The translations under genes were made by a program, and so were the position numbers. A DNA stretch of 64,000 nucleotides from contig NZ_JAAFGS010000001.1 in assembly GCF_011090185.1 (NCBI RefSeq), forward strand, positions 1,271,049 through 1,335,048, in the 5' to 3' direction. Source of the DNA: Saccharibacillus alkalitolerans. Lineage in GTDB: Bacteria > Bacillota > Bacilli > Paenibacillales > Paenibacillaceae. The notes under the pieces are model-generated. The model was not told the DNA's origin. It worked only from the letters and a program-made list of their open reading frames with translations, and ran no database searches. Shown piece after piece: positions 1 to 8,716 of this stretch (the first letter of the stretch is position 1; each line of letters starts with the position of its first letter).

Positions 1-1130
1 CGCTGGGACACGAAACGGGCGATACGCTGTTGATCGAAGTAGCCGAGCGTTTCAGGCAGTCGTTCGGCGCCCCTTACGTGATCGCGAGACAGGGCGCGGA
101 CGAATTTATCATTGCCTGCGACAAGCCGACTCCGTATCCCGAAGAAAAAGCAAAACTTATCCTCGAAGCGCTCGACAGGCCGTTCCTGCTCAACGATCGC
201 ATGATTCGCGTCAGCGCGAGCGTCGGTATCTCTTCGTCTCCCGAACGGACCGACCTGTCCACGCTGCTCCGCCAGGCGGATATCGCCCTGTACTATGCCA
301 AAAGCAGAGGACGAAGCCGCTACCATTTGTACAACGAAGCGTTCCGCTACGATCAAGTGGTCAAATTCGATTACGAGATCGCCCTCAACCAGTGCATCGA
401 ACGCGAAGAGCTGCTGCTGCATTATCAACCGATCTTCAATGCTTCCCGCAGCAAAGTGGTCGAGGTAGAGGCGCTGCTGCGCTGGAACCTCGGTCATGCC
501 GGTCTCGTGTCTCCCGCCGACTTCATTCCGGTCGCGGAAGAAACCGGCTTGATCGTTCCGATCGGCGAATGGGTCATTCGTCAGGTTTGCAGAGACTTTC
601 CGAAGATCAGCGAAAAGTTCGGCCCGGACGTGCGTATCGCCGTCAATATTTCCCGCGCCCAATTCGAGGAAGAGCATTTTGTCGAACGGTTGAACGCGAT
701 CATCGCGGAGGAAGGATTGACCCCCGCCCAGTTCGACCTGGAAGTGACGGAAACGCTCGTCATGCGCAATCTCGAGGAAATCTGCGCGACGTTGAAACGG
801 CTCAGAGAACAGGGTTACATGATCTCGCTCGACGACTTCGGCACCGGTTATTCGTCGCTCGGCATTCTGGCGCAAATCCCGATCGACAAGTTCAAGATCG
901 ACCGCTCGTTCATTGTGCAGATGAATCCCGCGGTCATCTCCGCCCTGCTCGTCATGGCGCGCGCGATGGATCTGGATGTCGTCGCCGAAGGCGTCGAAGA
1001 CCGCGATCAACTGCTTCGGCTCGTCGATATGGGTTGTCCGAGCATTCAAGGCTATCTGATCTGCCGTCCGATGGGCATCGAGGATCTGCCCGACGTCGGA
1101 TTCCCCGATCTCCAAAGCCATGTCGTGTAA
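1..1130 (+). CDS. GGDEF/EAL domain protein, 5' end missing
   Basis: The coding frame is already open at position 3 and enters with LGHETGDTLL, typical of the middle of a GGDEF domain, so the true start lies before the window. The GGDEF signature is GADEF instead of GG(D/E)EF, which suggests a weak or dead cyclase active site. The EAL domain that follows has the full set of expected motifs in order: EALLRW, NISRAQF, EVTETLV, LDDFGTGYSSL, KIDRSF, AEGVED and QGYLICRP. By family knowledge these bind two metals and c-di-GMP, so the protein is most likely a c-di-GMP phosphodiesterase whose GGDEF part is regulatory. Any N-terminal sensor domain is outside the window. A bidirectional terminator follows. 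Confidence 0.93.
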   Translation, partial: LGHETGDTLLIEVAERFRQSFGAPYVIARQGADEFIIACDKPTPYPEEKAKLILEALDRPFLLNDRMIRVSASVGISSSPERTDLSTLLRQADIALYYAKSRGRSRYHLYNEAFRYDQVVKFDYEIALNQCIEREELLLHYQPIFNASRSKVVEVEALLRWNLGHAGLVSPADFIPVAEETGLIVPIGEWVIRQVCRDFPKISEKFGPDVRIAVNISRAQFEEEHFVERLNAIIAEEGLTPAQFDLEVTETLVMRNLEEICATLKRLREQGYMISLDDFGTGYSSLGILAQIPIDKFKIDRSFIVQMNPAVISALLVMARAMDLDVVAEGVEDRDQLLRLVDMGCPSIQGYLICRPMGIEDLPDVGFPDLQSHVV

Positions 1131-1205
1131 AGCCCGTTACCGCAAATTTGCCGGTCAGGCCGTGAGCAGGCGAATCCGGGATCGGCGCCTTGGAGGCTGC
1201 ACGAC

Positions 1206-1257
1206 AAAAAAAGCTGCTCCGGACACCGCAAAACGCGATGCCGGAACAGCTTTTTTT
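1206..1257. terminator. bidirectional rho-independent terminator
   Basis: An A-run, then GCTG(C)TCCGG, a loop, and CCGGAACAGC followed by seven T. The arms pair with one bulge and both strands end in a T-run, so it can serve the EAL gene on the plus strand and the converging 51-residue gene on the minus strand. Confidence 0.85.
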
Positions 1258-1301
1258 CGATCCGCCGTATCGTTCTCCATTTCCGGGCGATCCCGTCCGG
1301 C

Positions 1302-1457
1302 TTAACGAATCAATCCTACTTTGCGGGCCTGCTCTTCGGTCAAAATAAACTGTTCGCTTTCCCAGTAATCCTTGTCCTTGTCCAAGCCGAACATGTCGAT
1401 AATTTGATCCCAGATCTTCCGCTGCATCGCTTCCTGCTGGGTAATCATGATTTTCAT
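1302..1457 (-). CDS. small conserved-looking protein, 51 aa, unknown function
   Basis: Starts at the ATG at 1457, preceded by AAAGGAGC at good spacing; a longer frame to 1484 lacks a ribosome site. The 51-residue product begins MKIMITQQEAM, is rich in charged residues, and has no membrane segment or cysteine. It looks like a small soluble helical protein. It is the last gene before a bidirectional terminator and follows tag by 53 bases, so it is probably cotranscribed with tag. I do not recognise a family and assign no function. The ribosome site and the tight fit between tag and the terminator are the arguments that it is real. Confidence 0.7.
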   Translation of the reverse strand: MKIMITQQEAMQRKIWDQIIDMFGLDKDKDYWESEQFILTEEQARKVGLIR

Positions 1458-1510
1458 CGATTTCCGCTCCTTTCGCTTCGGCACGGCCGAGGCCGTCCTC
1501 TACCGTGCCA

Positions 1511-2143
1511 TTACCCGATGCGGTGCGGTCCCGACTCGCCTGCGTGACGCGGCTGCGCCGAAGCCGGCATGCCGCAGCTCTCTCCGAACCGAAAACAGTC
1601 TGCCAGATGGTCGTCGACCATGCCCGAGGCCTGCATCAGCGCATAGCAGATCGTGCTCCCCACGAAACCGAACCCGCGCTTTTTCAAATCCTTGCTCAGC
1701 CGGTCCGAAATTTCCGTTCGAGCGGGAACGTCCTCTGGACGGATTCGCCGTCCCGGAATCGGAACTCCGTCCACGAACTTCCACATATAAGCGTCGAACG
1801 TACCGAATTCTTCCTGCACCCGCAAAAAAGCTTTGGCGTTTTTGACGGCTGCTTCAAGCTTCAAACGGTTGCGAATAATACCCGGATCCGCCATCCATTC
1901 GTCGATTTTCCGCTGGTCGAACCCCGCCACCGCTTCGGGATCGAAGCCGTTCATGACTTCGCGGTACCTCTCCCTCTTTTTCAACACGGTGTACCAGCTC
2001 AGCCCCGCCTGCGCGCCTTCGAGGATCAGCAGTTCGAACCATTTTCGGTCGTCGTGCACGGGGACTCCCCATTCTTCGTCATGATAACGGATATACAGCG
2101 GGTCTTCGTTGACCCAGCGGCATCTTACCGGAAGCTCCGACAT
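1511..2143 (-). CDS. tag: DNA-3-methyladenine glycosylase I
   Basis: Removes 3-methyladenine from alkylated DNA, the first step of base excision repair in the cytoplasm. The 210-residue product carries the Tag family hallmarks: DPLYIRYHDEEWGVP near the N-terminus, LEGAQAGLSWYTVLKKR, and the C-terminal FVGSTICYALMQASG block. The four structural zinc ligands known from E. coli Tag are matched by Cys8, His21, His179 and Cys183. The C-terminus is about 20 residues longer than in E. coli, with a low-complexity tail. It lies 34 bases downstream of the LTA-synthase-type gene on the same strand and may be read through from it. Confidence 0.95.
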   Translation of the reverse strand: MSELPVRCRWVNEDPLYIRYHDEEWGVPVHDDRKWFELLILEGAQAGLSWYTVLKKRERYREVMNGFDPEAVAGFDQRKIDEWMADPGIIRNRLKLEAAVKNAKAFLRVQEEFGTFDAYMWKFVDGVPIPGRRIRPEDVPARTEISDRLSKDLKKRGFGFVGSTICYALMQASGMVDDHLADCFRFGESCGMPASAQPRHAGESGPHRIG

Positions 2144-2177
2144 CCCGACCCGCTCCTTTTTCCGTAAAGAAATTCGA

Positions 2178-4160
2178 TCATTTCGATTCGCCTAGCCCGC
2201 GTTTGGGCAGAACTTTGACATAATCGTCGGACAGCTTCATCAGCTTCAGAACATATTCGTAATCTTCGCGGTAAGGCTCGAGATCCTTGACCGGCTCGTG
2301 CGTGTCCAGATAAACGGCTTTTCCGTCGTCGAACCCTTCTCCCGGCACAAAGAGCACGCCGTCTCCCACAAAAGAGCCGGTCGGCAGGTAATACCGGATT
2401 CCGATCACGTTGCGGTCCGTATTGAGCAGATCCCGGCCGAATGCCGTGTACCGTTCCTTATCCAAGGAAATGCCCAGCAAATTCATCATCGTCGGCACGA
2501 AATCCATCTGGCCTCCCGCCAGTTCGATCTTCTGCCCCTTCTCCGCTCCGGGAACATGAATAAGCAGCGGAATATTGAAGCGGCTGGCATTGGCCTCGTA
2601 AGAAATGCCGAGCATCGAAGATACCCATTCCGGGTCGTTCTCCGCCGTGGACAACCCGCCGTGATCGCCGTAGACGAACAGCAGCGTATCTTCCCACAGT
2701 CCCTTGGCCTTCAAGCTGTCGATCAGCTTCCCGAGCGCGTAGTCCGTATAATGCTGGGCATTCATATATCTGCCGAGCTGGGTGCCCTGAAGCCGGTCGG
2801 GAATATCGATCTGCGGGAACTCTTCGGGCACGTCGAACGGCGCATGGCTGGCCGTCGTGACGAATTGGACATAAAACGGAGAGCCGTCCGCCGTCATTTC
2901 GTCGATTTTCTCCAATCCTACCCGGTACATTTCTTCATCGGAAGCTCCGAAATTGTTGAAATGATCGTTGTTATAGCTCGGTTTGTCATAATAATGCTGG
3001 AAACCGAGCGCCGGGTACAGCTGGTTCCGATGCCAGAACGTCGCGCTGTTAACCTGGAAAGTCGCCGTTTTGTAACCCTTCTCTTCCAGCAGGCGGGGCG
3101 AACTCGGAATCACGCGGTCGCCGTAGCCGGTCGACATCGCGATCTGCGCCGTCGGATAAATGGACGTGTTCGAGATGAATTCGGCGTCCGACGTGTTCCC
3201 CTGTCCGATCTGCTGGTAAATATGCGGGAAGTAAAAGCTTTCTTCTACCAGCTTGTTCAAATTGGGCGTTACTTCGGTTCCGTCCAGCTTATAGCCGATC
3301 GGGAAAGTCTGAAACGACTCCATTTGAACGACAATAACGTTTTTCCCTTTGGCTGCGCCGAAATGGGCGGGCGATTGGCCGGACGTCCCCGCCGCGGCGG
3401 AAGTGTCGGCTTTGTGGTCGACGTAAGGGAAGGTCTGCTGCAGCTTTTTGACCTGCGTCGCGATCTCTTCAGGCGAAGTCGAGGCGATAAAGTCGCGCTC
3501 TTTGCGATTTTCGATCGCCGTACTGACCTGGTAGTTCAAAAAGCCGATGTTTTCCGCACGTACGATTTCGTTGCTGATCGCCGAGCCGCGGTTGATCCAT
3601 ACGCCCGACAGCAGCAGGCAGACGATCAGCAGCGCGGACACGACGACCCGGCTCATCCGGGTAGCGGCTTCGTTCCAAACGCGCGGATTCGCTCCTCCGC
3701 CGAAGGACAAAGTTTTTCGCGATCTGCGCCGGCCGATTCGGACAAAAGCGGCCCGGACAAGCATGACGGCCAGATCGGCGAAGAACAGGAAATATACAGG
3801 CTTAATCAACCCTCCGAGCACGTTGCCCACTTCGGGAACCTGCCCCAGCGATCCCAGGACGATATAAGTCGGAACGGAGCCGAAATAAGAATGATAGACG
3901 GCCGCCGAAAAAAACATGACAGACAGAAGTAGATTGACGGGCCAGGCGACCCGCTTCTTCCAGCGGCGGGGAATCAACAGCTCCAGCAGGCAGGTCAATC
4001 CGAGCGCCGTCAGCAGATCGATAAAGATACCGCCGAGTTCAAACTCGGAGAAGAAAAACCAACGCAGCAGAAGCAGCTTGACGAACAAGAGGCAGGCCGA
4101 GGTCAGAAAAAAACGATCGGGCTTGCGGCTTGTTTGAATTTGCTTCGAAATCAGTTTCAT
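2178..4160 (-). CDS. LTA synthase family sulfatase, membrane-bound
   Basis: A 660-residue polytopic protein of the LtaS family, which polymerises glycerol-phosphate from phosphatidylglycerol into lipoteichoic acid on the outer face of the membrane. About five membrane segments fill residues 15-190. The extracellular sulfatase-fold domain follows. Visible active-site elements are Glu281 (VVQMESF), the nucleophile Thr323 in GQGNTSDAEF, and the metal-binding VYGDHGG further on. It could equally be a paralogue of the YfnI, YqgS or YvgJ type (primase or stress form), so I give no symbol. A near-consensus promoter precedes it. The start is the ATG at 4160 behind AAGAAGG. Confidence 0.93.
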   Translation of the reverse strand: MKLISKQIQTSRKPDRFFLTSACLLFVKLLLLRWFFFSEFELGGIFIDLLTALGLTCLLELLIPRRWKKRVAWPVNLLLSVMFFSAAVYHSYFGSVPTYIVLGSLGQVPEVGNVLGGLIKPVYFLFFADLAVMLVRAAFVRIGRRRSRKTLSFGGGANPRVWNEAATRMSRVVVSALLIVCLLLSGVWINRGSAISNEIVRAENIGFLNYQVSTAIENRKERDFIASTSPEEIATQVKKLQQTFPYVDHKADTSAAAGTSGQSPAHFGAAKGKNVIVVQMESFQTFPIGYKLDGTEVTPNLNKLVEESFYFPHIYQQIGQGNTSDAEFISNTSIYPTAQIAMSTGYGDRVIPSSPRLLEEKGYKTATFQVNSATFWHRNQLYPALGFQHYYDKPSYNNDHFNNFGASDEEMYRVGLEKIDEMTADGSPFYVQFVTTASHAPFDVPEEFPQIDIPDRLQGTQLGRYMNAQHYTDYALGKLIDSLKAKGLWEDTLLFVYGDHGGLSTAENDPEWVSSMLGISYEANASRFNIPLLIHVPGAEKGQKIELAGGQMDFVPTMMNLLGISLDKERYTAFGRDLLNTDRNVIGIRYYLPTGSFVGDGVLFVPGEGFDDGKAVYLDTHEPVKDLEPYREDYEYVLKLMKLSDDYVKVLPKRGLGESK

Positions 4161-4203
4161 GAATGATATACCTTCTTTGACTAAAAAGTGGATTCAACAA
4201 CTC

Positions 4204-4232
4204 ATTATAAAACACTCTCTTTACATGGTCAA
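4204..4232 (-). promoter_or_regulatory. sigma-A promoter for the LTA-synthase-type gene
   Basis: On the minus strand TTGACC (4232-4227), a 17-base spacer, then TATAAT (4209-4204). One mismatch to consensus in the -35 box; the start codon lies about 45 bases downstream. Confidence 0.75.
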
Positions 4233-4292
4233 AACATTGGCTTTACAAAACCCCAAAAGTCAGGCTGCTTCGAGCCGAATTACGCAAAAAAG

Positions 4293-4330
4293 AAAGCGCC
4301 CCGGGACTCGAAAGTCCCGGAGCGCTTTTT
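4293..4330 (-). terminator. rho-independent terminator of the fhuF-like/phosphoesterase pair
   Basis: AAAGCGC and CCGGGACT pair with AGTCCCGG and GCGCTTT across a CGAA loop. On the minus strand it lies just past the phosphoesterase stop at 4342 and ends in a T-rich tract; plus-strand Ts make it usable in both directions. Confidence 0.8.
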
Positions 4331-4341
4331 GGGGAAGCGAA

Positions 4342-4959
4342 TCAAATCTTGGAATCGGAATAGCAGTGCCGAAATGAGGCGGATTCTCCAATCAGCGTAA
4401 TGATGCCGAACGAATAACGCTTCAAGCGCCGCTTGTCGGTCGGAGAACCGGGATTGAACAGACTGACATTCGGCGAATCGGGGAGGCCGGCCTCTTGGGA
4501 AAGAAGCGGAACGTGGGAATGTCCGAACACGATAATGCCGGGCAGCTCTTCGCCTTCGAATGCCGCCAAGGCATTGGCGGCGGCATTCCCTCGTCCCAAA
4601 TGTCCGTGAGTCAGCCCGATTCGCCGGCTGCCGACTTCGACAATACGGCGATACCCCCAGCGTTCGACGATTGCCGGACCGTCATTGTTGCCGGCTACGC
4701 CTTGAACCGGCGCATAGGCCGCCAGCATGTCGTACACGTCCGGCGAAGTCCAATCGCCGGCGTGCAGAATCAGATCGGCATCCTGCAGTTCCTGCACAAG
4801 ATCCGGCGGAAGCGCTTTGGCCATGCGGGGCATATGGGTATCGGACACCGCGACGATCTTGATCGCGTCTGCAGCTTCGGCGGCTTCAAGGCTTTGTCCG
4901 TCCGCGGAACTTCCCGTTTTTCTCAAAACGGGTTCCGTCCGCCCTTCGTTTCGGTTCAT
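4342..4959 (-). CDS. YfcE/MJ0936-type metallophosphoesterase
   Basis: A 205-residue calcineurin-like phosphoesterase, cytoplasmic. The two-metal site motifs are in the usual order: VSDTHMPR, HAGDW, GNND, THGH and GHSHVP, followed by NPGSPTDKRR, a block typical of the YfcE/MJ0936 group. Those enzymes hydrolyse phosphodiesters such as bis-p-nitrophenyl phosphate in vitro; the natural substrate is generally unknown. The first 30 residues are a polar extension. The start ATG overlaps the stop of the FhuF-like gene by four bases (ATGA), implying translational coupling, although no functional link between the two families is known to me. Confidence 0.9.
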   Translation of the reverse strand: MNRNEGRTEPVLRKTGSSADGQSLEAAEAADAIKIVAVSDTHMPRMAKALPPDLVQELQDADLILHAGDWTSPDVYDMLAAYAPVQGVAGNNDGPAIVERWGYRRIVEVGSRRIGLTHGHLGRGNAAANALAAFEGEELPGIIVFGHSHVPLLSQEAGLPDSPNVSLFNPGSPTDKRRLKRYSFGIITLIGESASFRHCYSDSKI

Positions 4960-5816
4960 TGCGCTCTCATCCTTTCTCGCCGCTCCGCCCGATCCCGTTC
5001 ATTCAGCTTCGGGCAGTTATAGCAGAAGTCCGCACCCGGAAGAGTATGATACAAGCAGCAGCTCGGACGCAGCTGCATCGTCTGCGACGGGTCGGTCGGA
5101 TGCTCGACACAGCGAAAGCGCAGATCGAACGGATTTTTTTTGCGTCCGAACGTCTCCGGCTCCAAAGTCTTTAACAGCCCGTAAGCCCGTTCCAACCGCT
5201 CCCGATGCGGTTCCAGCGTCGATCCGTTCTCCGTTGGGCTGCGCCAGGTCCCGGCGAAGTAGTACAGCCGTCCGGGCAGCTGCGCCCAGATCATGCCGAC
5301 CGGCAGACCGGCCAGACGCGAGAAATTTTCGAACAGTTCACGGCATGTCCGCCCGTAGAAGGAACGGAAGCCGTCCAGGGTCCACTCGTCAAACGCTTCT
5401 TCCGCTTGAGGCGCGGGTTCGGCCGACCGGCTGCCGAGCACGATCCGCATCGCATGCCCGCCGTTGTCGAGGCGGAAAAGCTGGGCGACGAGATTGTCGG
5501 CGGAAAAATCCGGGCGAACGGCCGCCGCGGCCGGGAAGTACACCGAAGCCGATACGGTTCCGCTGAACCAGCTGCAAAAGTAGGTGACCGCTGCCTGCAG
5601 ATCCGGTGCCTGCAAAATATCCGCGAACACCCGCAGAAACGCTTCCGCTCCTTCCGGCGTCGACAGTTCGGCCAGAGTCCCCTCGGCTTCGGCTCCGGGG
5701 CTCGGTTCGCCGCTCATGTAAAACTGGGGCAGCAGTTCGGTATCGAGAACGGAATCCCGCGTTTTCGTTTCGGATTTTCCGTTTTCGTCGGCTTGGAAGT
5801 TGGGAACTTCGGACAT
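4956..5816 (-). CDS. FhuF-like ferric-siderophore reductase, [2Fe-2S]
   Basis: A 286-residue soluble protein whose C-terminus has Cys253-Cys254, ten residues, Cys265, two residues, Cys268. This C-C-x10-C-x2-C pattern is the [2Fe-2S] signature of FhuF, which reduces ferric siderophores in the cytoplasm to release iron. The upstream part (residues 50-240) is compatible with the FhuF/IucA-C-terminal-like fold but is divergent, and the first 45 residues look disordered. No siderophore transport or synthesis gene is nearby. The gene is first in a two-gene unit and has a recognisable promoter. A Fur-like sequence next to the promoter was noticed but is too weak to call. Confidence 0.8.
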   Translation of the reverse strand: MSEVPNFQADENGKSETKTRDSVLDTELLPQFYMSGEPSPGAEAEGTLAELSTPEGAEAFLRVFADILQAPDLQAAVTYFCSWFSGTVSASVYFPAAAAVRPDFSADNLVAQLFRLDNGGHAMRIVLGSRSAEPAPQAEEAFDEWTLDGFRSFYGRTCRELFENFSRLAGLPVGMIWAQLPGRLYYFAGTWRSPTENGSTLEPHRERLERAYGLLKTLEPETFGRKKNPFDLRFRCVEHPTDPSQTMQLRPSCCLYHTLPGADFCYNCPKLNERDRAERRERMRAQ

Positions 5817-5860
5817 GGTCGCTTCATCCTTTCCGTATCGGGAATGTTTCTCATTGGTCT

Positions 5861-5889
5861 ATCGTACTGGATTGCACGCCGCACTTCAA
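5861..5889 (-). promoter_or_regulatory. sigma-A promoter for the FhuF-like gene
   Basis: Minus strand TTGAAG (5889-5884), 17-base spacer, TACGAT (5866-5861). It sits about 45 bases before the start codon. Confidence 0.6.
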
Positions 5890-5924
5890 CGCTTATTGTT
5901 AACCTTTCAATCATCGAGCCGAAG

Positions 5925-5961
5925 AAAAAAGGCCGCCTCCTTCAAATCGAAGGAAGCGGCC
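5925..5961 (-). terminator. rho-independent terminator of the pst operon
   Basis: GGCCGC and TCCTTC pair with GAAGGA and GCGGCC around a short AAATC loop, followed on the minus strand by six T. It lies about 75 bases past the pstB stop, so no phoU gene is part of this transcript. Confidence 0.85.
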
Positions 5962-6034
5962 CAAGTCCGTATCGTATGAATGCTGTCGAAGCGGCGGCCG
6001 GAGTATAGCCCGCAGGCTGCTCCGGATCGCCTGA

Positions 6035-6802
6035 TCAACCGAAGCGGCCCATGATATATTCCTGGGTCATCTGGTTGGAAGGATTGGAGAACAGCTTGGT
6101 CGTGTCGTCATGTTCGATCAGATTGCCCAGATAGAAGTAGGCGGTATAATCGGACACTCGGGCGGCCTGCTGCATGTTGTGCGTCACGATTACGATGCGA
6201 AGTTCTTTTTTCAATTCGATAATCAGCTCTTCGACTTTGCCCGTCGATACCGGGTCGAGCGCCGAGGCCGGCTCGTCGAGCAGCAGGATCTGCGGGCTGA
6301 CCGACAAAGCGCGAGCGATGCACAAGCGCTGCTGTTGGCCGCCGGAGAGCGCCAGGGCGGACTCCTTCAGACGATCCTTGACTTCGTCCCACAGCGCGGC
6401 GCGGCGAAGGCTCTGCTCGACGATGTCGTCAAGCTCCTTTTTGCTTCGGGTGCCGTGGTATCTCGGACCGAAGGCAATATTTTCGTAAATCGACTTATAG
6501 AAAGGATTCGGACGCTGCCAGACCATTCCGATCTTCTGGCGAAGCGTGACCGCATCCGTCTCTTTGTCGTTCAAGTCCTGACCGTCCATCCAGATGCGAC
6601 CGGTTACGCGTGCCGAAGCAATCTCGTCGTTCATCCGATTCAAGGAGCGCAGGAAAGTCGATTTCCCGCACCCCGACGGTCCGATCAGAGCCGTGACGCT
6701 CTTATCGGGAAATTCCATATTGATTTTTTTGACGGCCTCGTTCGTGCCGTAAAATACGCTCAGCTCTTCCGTACCGAAGCGGGGTTGCGTACTGGTCTGC
6801 AT
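6035..6802 (-). CDS. pstB: phosphate ABC transporter ATP-binding protein
   Basis: ATPase of the high-affinity PstSCAB phosphate importer, on the inner face of the membrane. The 255-residue product has Walker [10 protein letters not shown] (residues 41-49), the signature LSGGQQQR, and Walker B ILLLDEP, as well as the PstB-typical [10 protein letters not shown] and MVWQRPNPF. The frame is open to 6961, but the ATG at 6802 has AGGAGG at good spacing and gives the usual PstB length, so the longer form, which would overlap pstA by 146 bases, is rejected. Last gene of pstSCAB, 13 bases after pstA. Confidence 0.97.
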   Translation of the reverse strand: MQTSTQPRFGTEELSVFYGTNEAVKKINMEFPDKSVTALIGPSGCGKSTFLRSLNRMNDEIASARVTGRIWMDGQDLNDKETDAVTLRQKIGMVWQRPNPFYKSIYENIAFGPRYHGTRSKKELDDIVEQSLRRAALWDEVKDRLKESALALSGGQQQRLCIARALSVSPQILLLDEPASALDPVSTGKVEELIIELKKELRIVIVTHNMQQAARVSDYTAYFYLGNLIEHDDTTKLFSNPSNQMTQEYIMGRFG

Positions 6803-6815
6803 AACGGAAGCCCTC

Positions 6816-7712
6816 CTAGTTGATTTGCTTGGAAGCGGTAATTTTGCGATAGACGAAGCGGCCGAACCAACGGGCCGCCAGGTTGAACACCAATACCATG
6901 ATGACGAGCACGGCCGAAGCTCCTGCCGATACGTCTCTGGCATCCGGGATGCGCGCTTCACTGTTGACTTTCCAAATGTGCACGGCGAGCGTCTCTGCCG
7001 AGCGCATCGGGTTGATCGGAGAACGCGCGTGAAGCGGGTTCCAGTCCGTGAAGTCCAGCGGAGGCGTCGTCATGCCCGACGTGAACAGCAGCGCTGCCGC
7101 TTCGCCGAAGACGCGGCCCGCAGCAAGGATCGTGCCCGTGATCAAGCTCGGCAGCGCGACCGGCAGAAGAATCGACGTGATAATCTTCCATTTGGACAGA
7201 CCGAGCGCCAGGCCCGCTTCCTTCTGTTCTCTCGGTACGGCGCGGAACGCCTGCTCCGTGATCCGAACCATCAGAGGCAGGTTGAAGATCGCCAGCGCGA
7301 TCGCGCCGGACAGCAGCGAGTAGCCGAATCCGAACGTGTTGACGAAGAGCAGGAGGCCGAACAAACCGACCACGATCGACGGGAACGACGACAGCACTTC
7401 GACGACGAGTCGAATGAAACCGGTCAATTTGTTTTCCTTGGCGTACTCGGCCATGTAAATGCCGCCGCCCAGTCCGAGCGGAACCGTAATGATCATCGTC
7501 AGCACGAGCAGGAACAACGAGTTGAACAGCTGAGGTCCGATCCCGCCACCCGCTTTGAAGTTTTGCGACGGCGAAGTCAGGAAATGCCAGTCGATATGGG
7601 AGATGCCGCGAATCAAGATAAAGCCAAGCAGTCCGCCCAGAATGGCCACGATCAGAACGGCAAAAAATATAATGACGCCGGTGGCGAGTTTGTCCGCGGT
7701 TTTTGCGTTCAC
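6816..7712 (-). CDS. pstA: phosphate ABC transporter permease PstA
   Basis: Second membrane subunit of the PstSCAB importer. The 298-residue product has six predicted membrane segments, the first at about residues 12-35, and a BPD-type EAA loop around [19 protein letters not shown]. The PstA-type [18 protein letters not shown] stretch is present. The start codon overlaps the stop of pstC by four bases (ATGA), so the two permeases are translationally coupled, as expected for a heterodimeric channel. Confidence 0.96.
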   Translation of the reverse strand: MNAKTADKLATGVIIFFAVLIVAILGGLLGFILIRGISHIDWHFLTSPSQNFKAGGGIGPQLFNSLFLLVLTMIITVPLGLGGGIYMAEYAKENKLTGFIRLVVEVLSSFPSIVVGLFGLLLFVNTFGFGYSLLSGAIALAIFNLPLMVRITEQAFRAVPREQKEAGLALGLSKWKIITSILLPVALPSLITGTILAAGRVFGEAAALLFTSGMTTPPLDFTDWNPLHARSPINPMRSAETLAVHIWKVNSEARIPDARDVSAGASAVLVIMVLVFNLAARWFGRFVYRKITASKQIN

Positions 7713-8632
7713 AGCTTATTCCTCCTTTGGAGCAACCGTACGATGATGATAAACACGAAGGTCATGAAGAGCAGCATGAGCGCCATGCTCCAAAGGACGT
7801 TGTTCTGTACAGAACCGGTCGACGTGTTGGTCATGTTGAGCGTAATGACGCTGGTCAGCGTGGAAGCCGACGTCAGCAGCGAATTCGGCAGGAACGGCGC
7901 GTTGCCGATAACCATCTGAACGGCCAGCGCTTCGCCGAAGGCGCGCGCGATGCCGAGGATGACGCCCGTCCAGAGCGAAGGAGCCAGCGTCGGCAGAATG
8001 ACCCGGTAAATGGTCTGCCAGCGCGTCGCTCCGAGCGCATAGGAAGCCTCACGCAGACCGCGGGGCAGCGAAGCCAGCGCGTCCGCGGCGATGCTCGTGA
8101 TGGTCGGCAGGATCATGACCGACAGCACGAGAGCGCCGGCGCCTACGCCGTAACCGAGCGAATTGCCGCCCGTAAGCGCGGAAATGAACGGCACGAGAAC
8201 CGTCAGACCGATAAAGCCGTATACGACGGAAGGAATACCCGACAGCAGTTCGATAACCGGCTGCAGAATGCGCTTGCCCTTGCCCGGCACGATCTCCGTC
8301 ATGAACAAAGCCGCGCAGATGCTCAGCGGCCCCGCTACGAGAGCCGCCAGCAGCGATACGACGAAGGAACCCGCGATGAACGGAAGAGCGCCGAACGCAG
8401 CCGTGTCGGCGTCGGGGCTCCAATGCGTGCCGAACAGGAATTCGATCGGGCTGACTCCGTCTCTGAAAAAGGTGGTCAATCCCTTTGACGCGACGAAGTA
8501 AACGATTGCCACGATGACGACGATCAGCATCAATACGCACACGTACGTATAGATTTTGCCGATCAGATCTTCACGATGATGCCTGGCAAAGCCGCGCTTT
8601 TTTTTGCCCGCGGCAGCCTTAGTATTTTCCAT
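7709..8632 (-). CDS. pstC: phosphate ABC transporter permease PstC
   Basis: First membrane subunit of the phosphate importer, 307 residues. A basic N-terminus (residues 1-25) precedes six predicted membrane segments. The EAA loop reads LREASYALGATRWQT, and the PstC-typical SGIPSVVYGFIGL is present. The start has GAGAGGG at acceptable spacing. It is separated from pstS by 84 bases that contain a strong stem-loop, and overlaps pstA by four bases. Confidence 0.96.
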   Translation of the reverse strand: MENTKAAAGKKKRGFARHHREDLIGKIYTYVCVLMLIVVIVAIVYFVASKGLTTFFRDGVSPIEFLFGTHWSPDADTAAFGALPFIAGSFVVSLLAALVAGPLSICAALFMTEIVPGKGKRILQPVIELLSGIPSVVYGFIGLTVLVPFISALTGGNSLGYGVGAGALVLSVMILPTITSIAADALASLPRGLREASYALGATRWQTIYRVILPTLAPSLWTGVILGIARAFGEALAVQMVIGNAPFLPNSLLTSASTLTSVITLNMTNTSTGSVQNNVLWSMALMLLFMTFVFIIIVRLLQRRNKL

Positions 8633-8671
8633 AAGTGGTTACCCTCTCCATTGGTTGATAAACGCGCAAAT

Positions 8672-8698
8672 AGAGGCGGAGAGACCGCCTCTTTTTTT
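8672..8698. other. intergenic stem-loop between pstS and pstC
   Basis: AGAGGCGG and CCGCCTCT pair perfectly around an AGAGA loop. The T-run follows on the plus strand only, so on the transcribed minus strand it is not a canonical terminator. A 3' stem-loop of this kind is a common way to stabilise or partly attenuate the message so that the binding protein is made in excess; that role here is inference. Confidence 0.7.
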
Positions 8699-8716
8699 GC
8701 CGGTGCGCCGAATCGA

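Noticed and set aside
5839..5853. Fur box beside the FhuF-like promoter
   Set aside because: The sequence TGAGAAACATTCCCG matches only 9 of 14 informative positions of the 7-1-7 Fur consensus, too few to call, although its position just downstream of the -10 would suit.
8672..8698. Terminator of pstS
   Set aside because: The T-run is on the plus strand, opposite to transcription; on the coding strand the hairpin is followed by ATTTG. I call it a stem-loop only.
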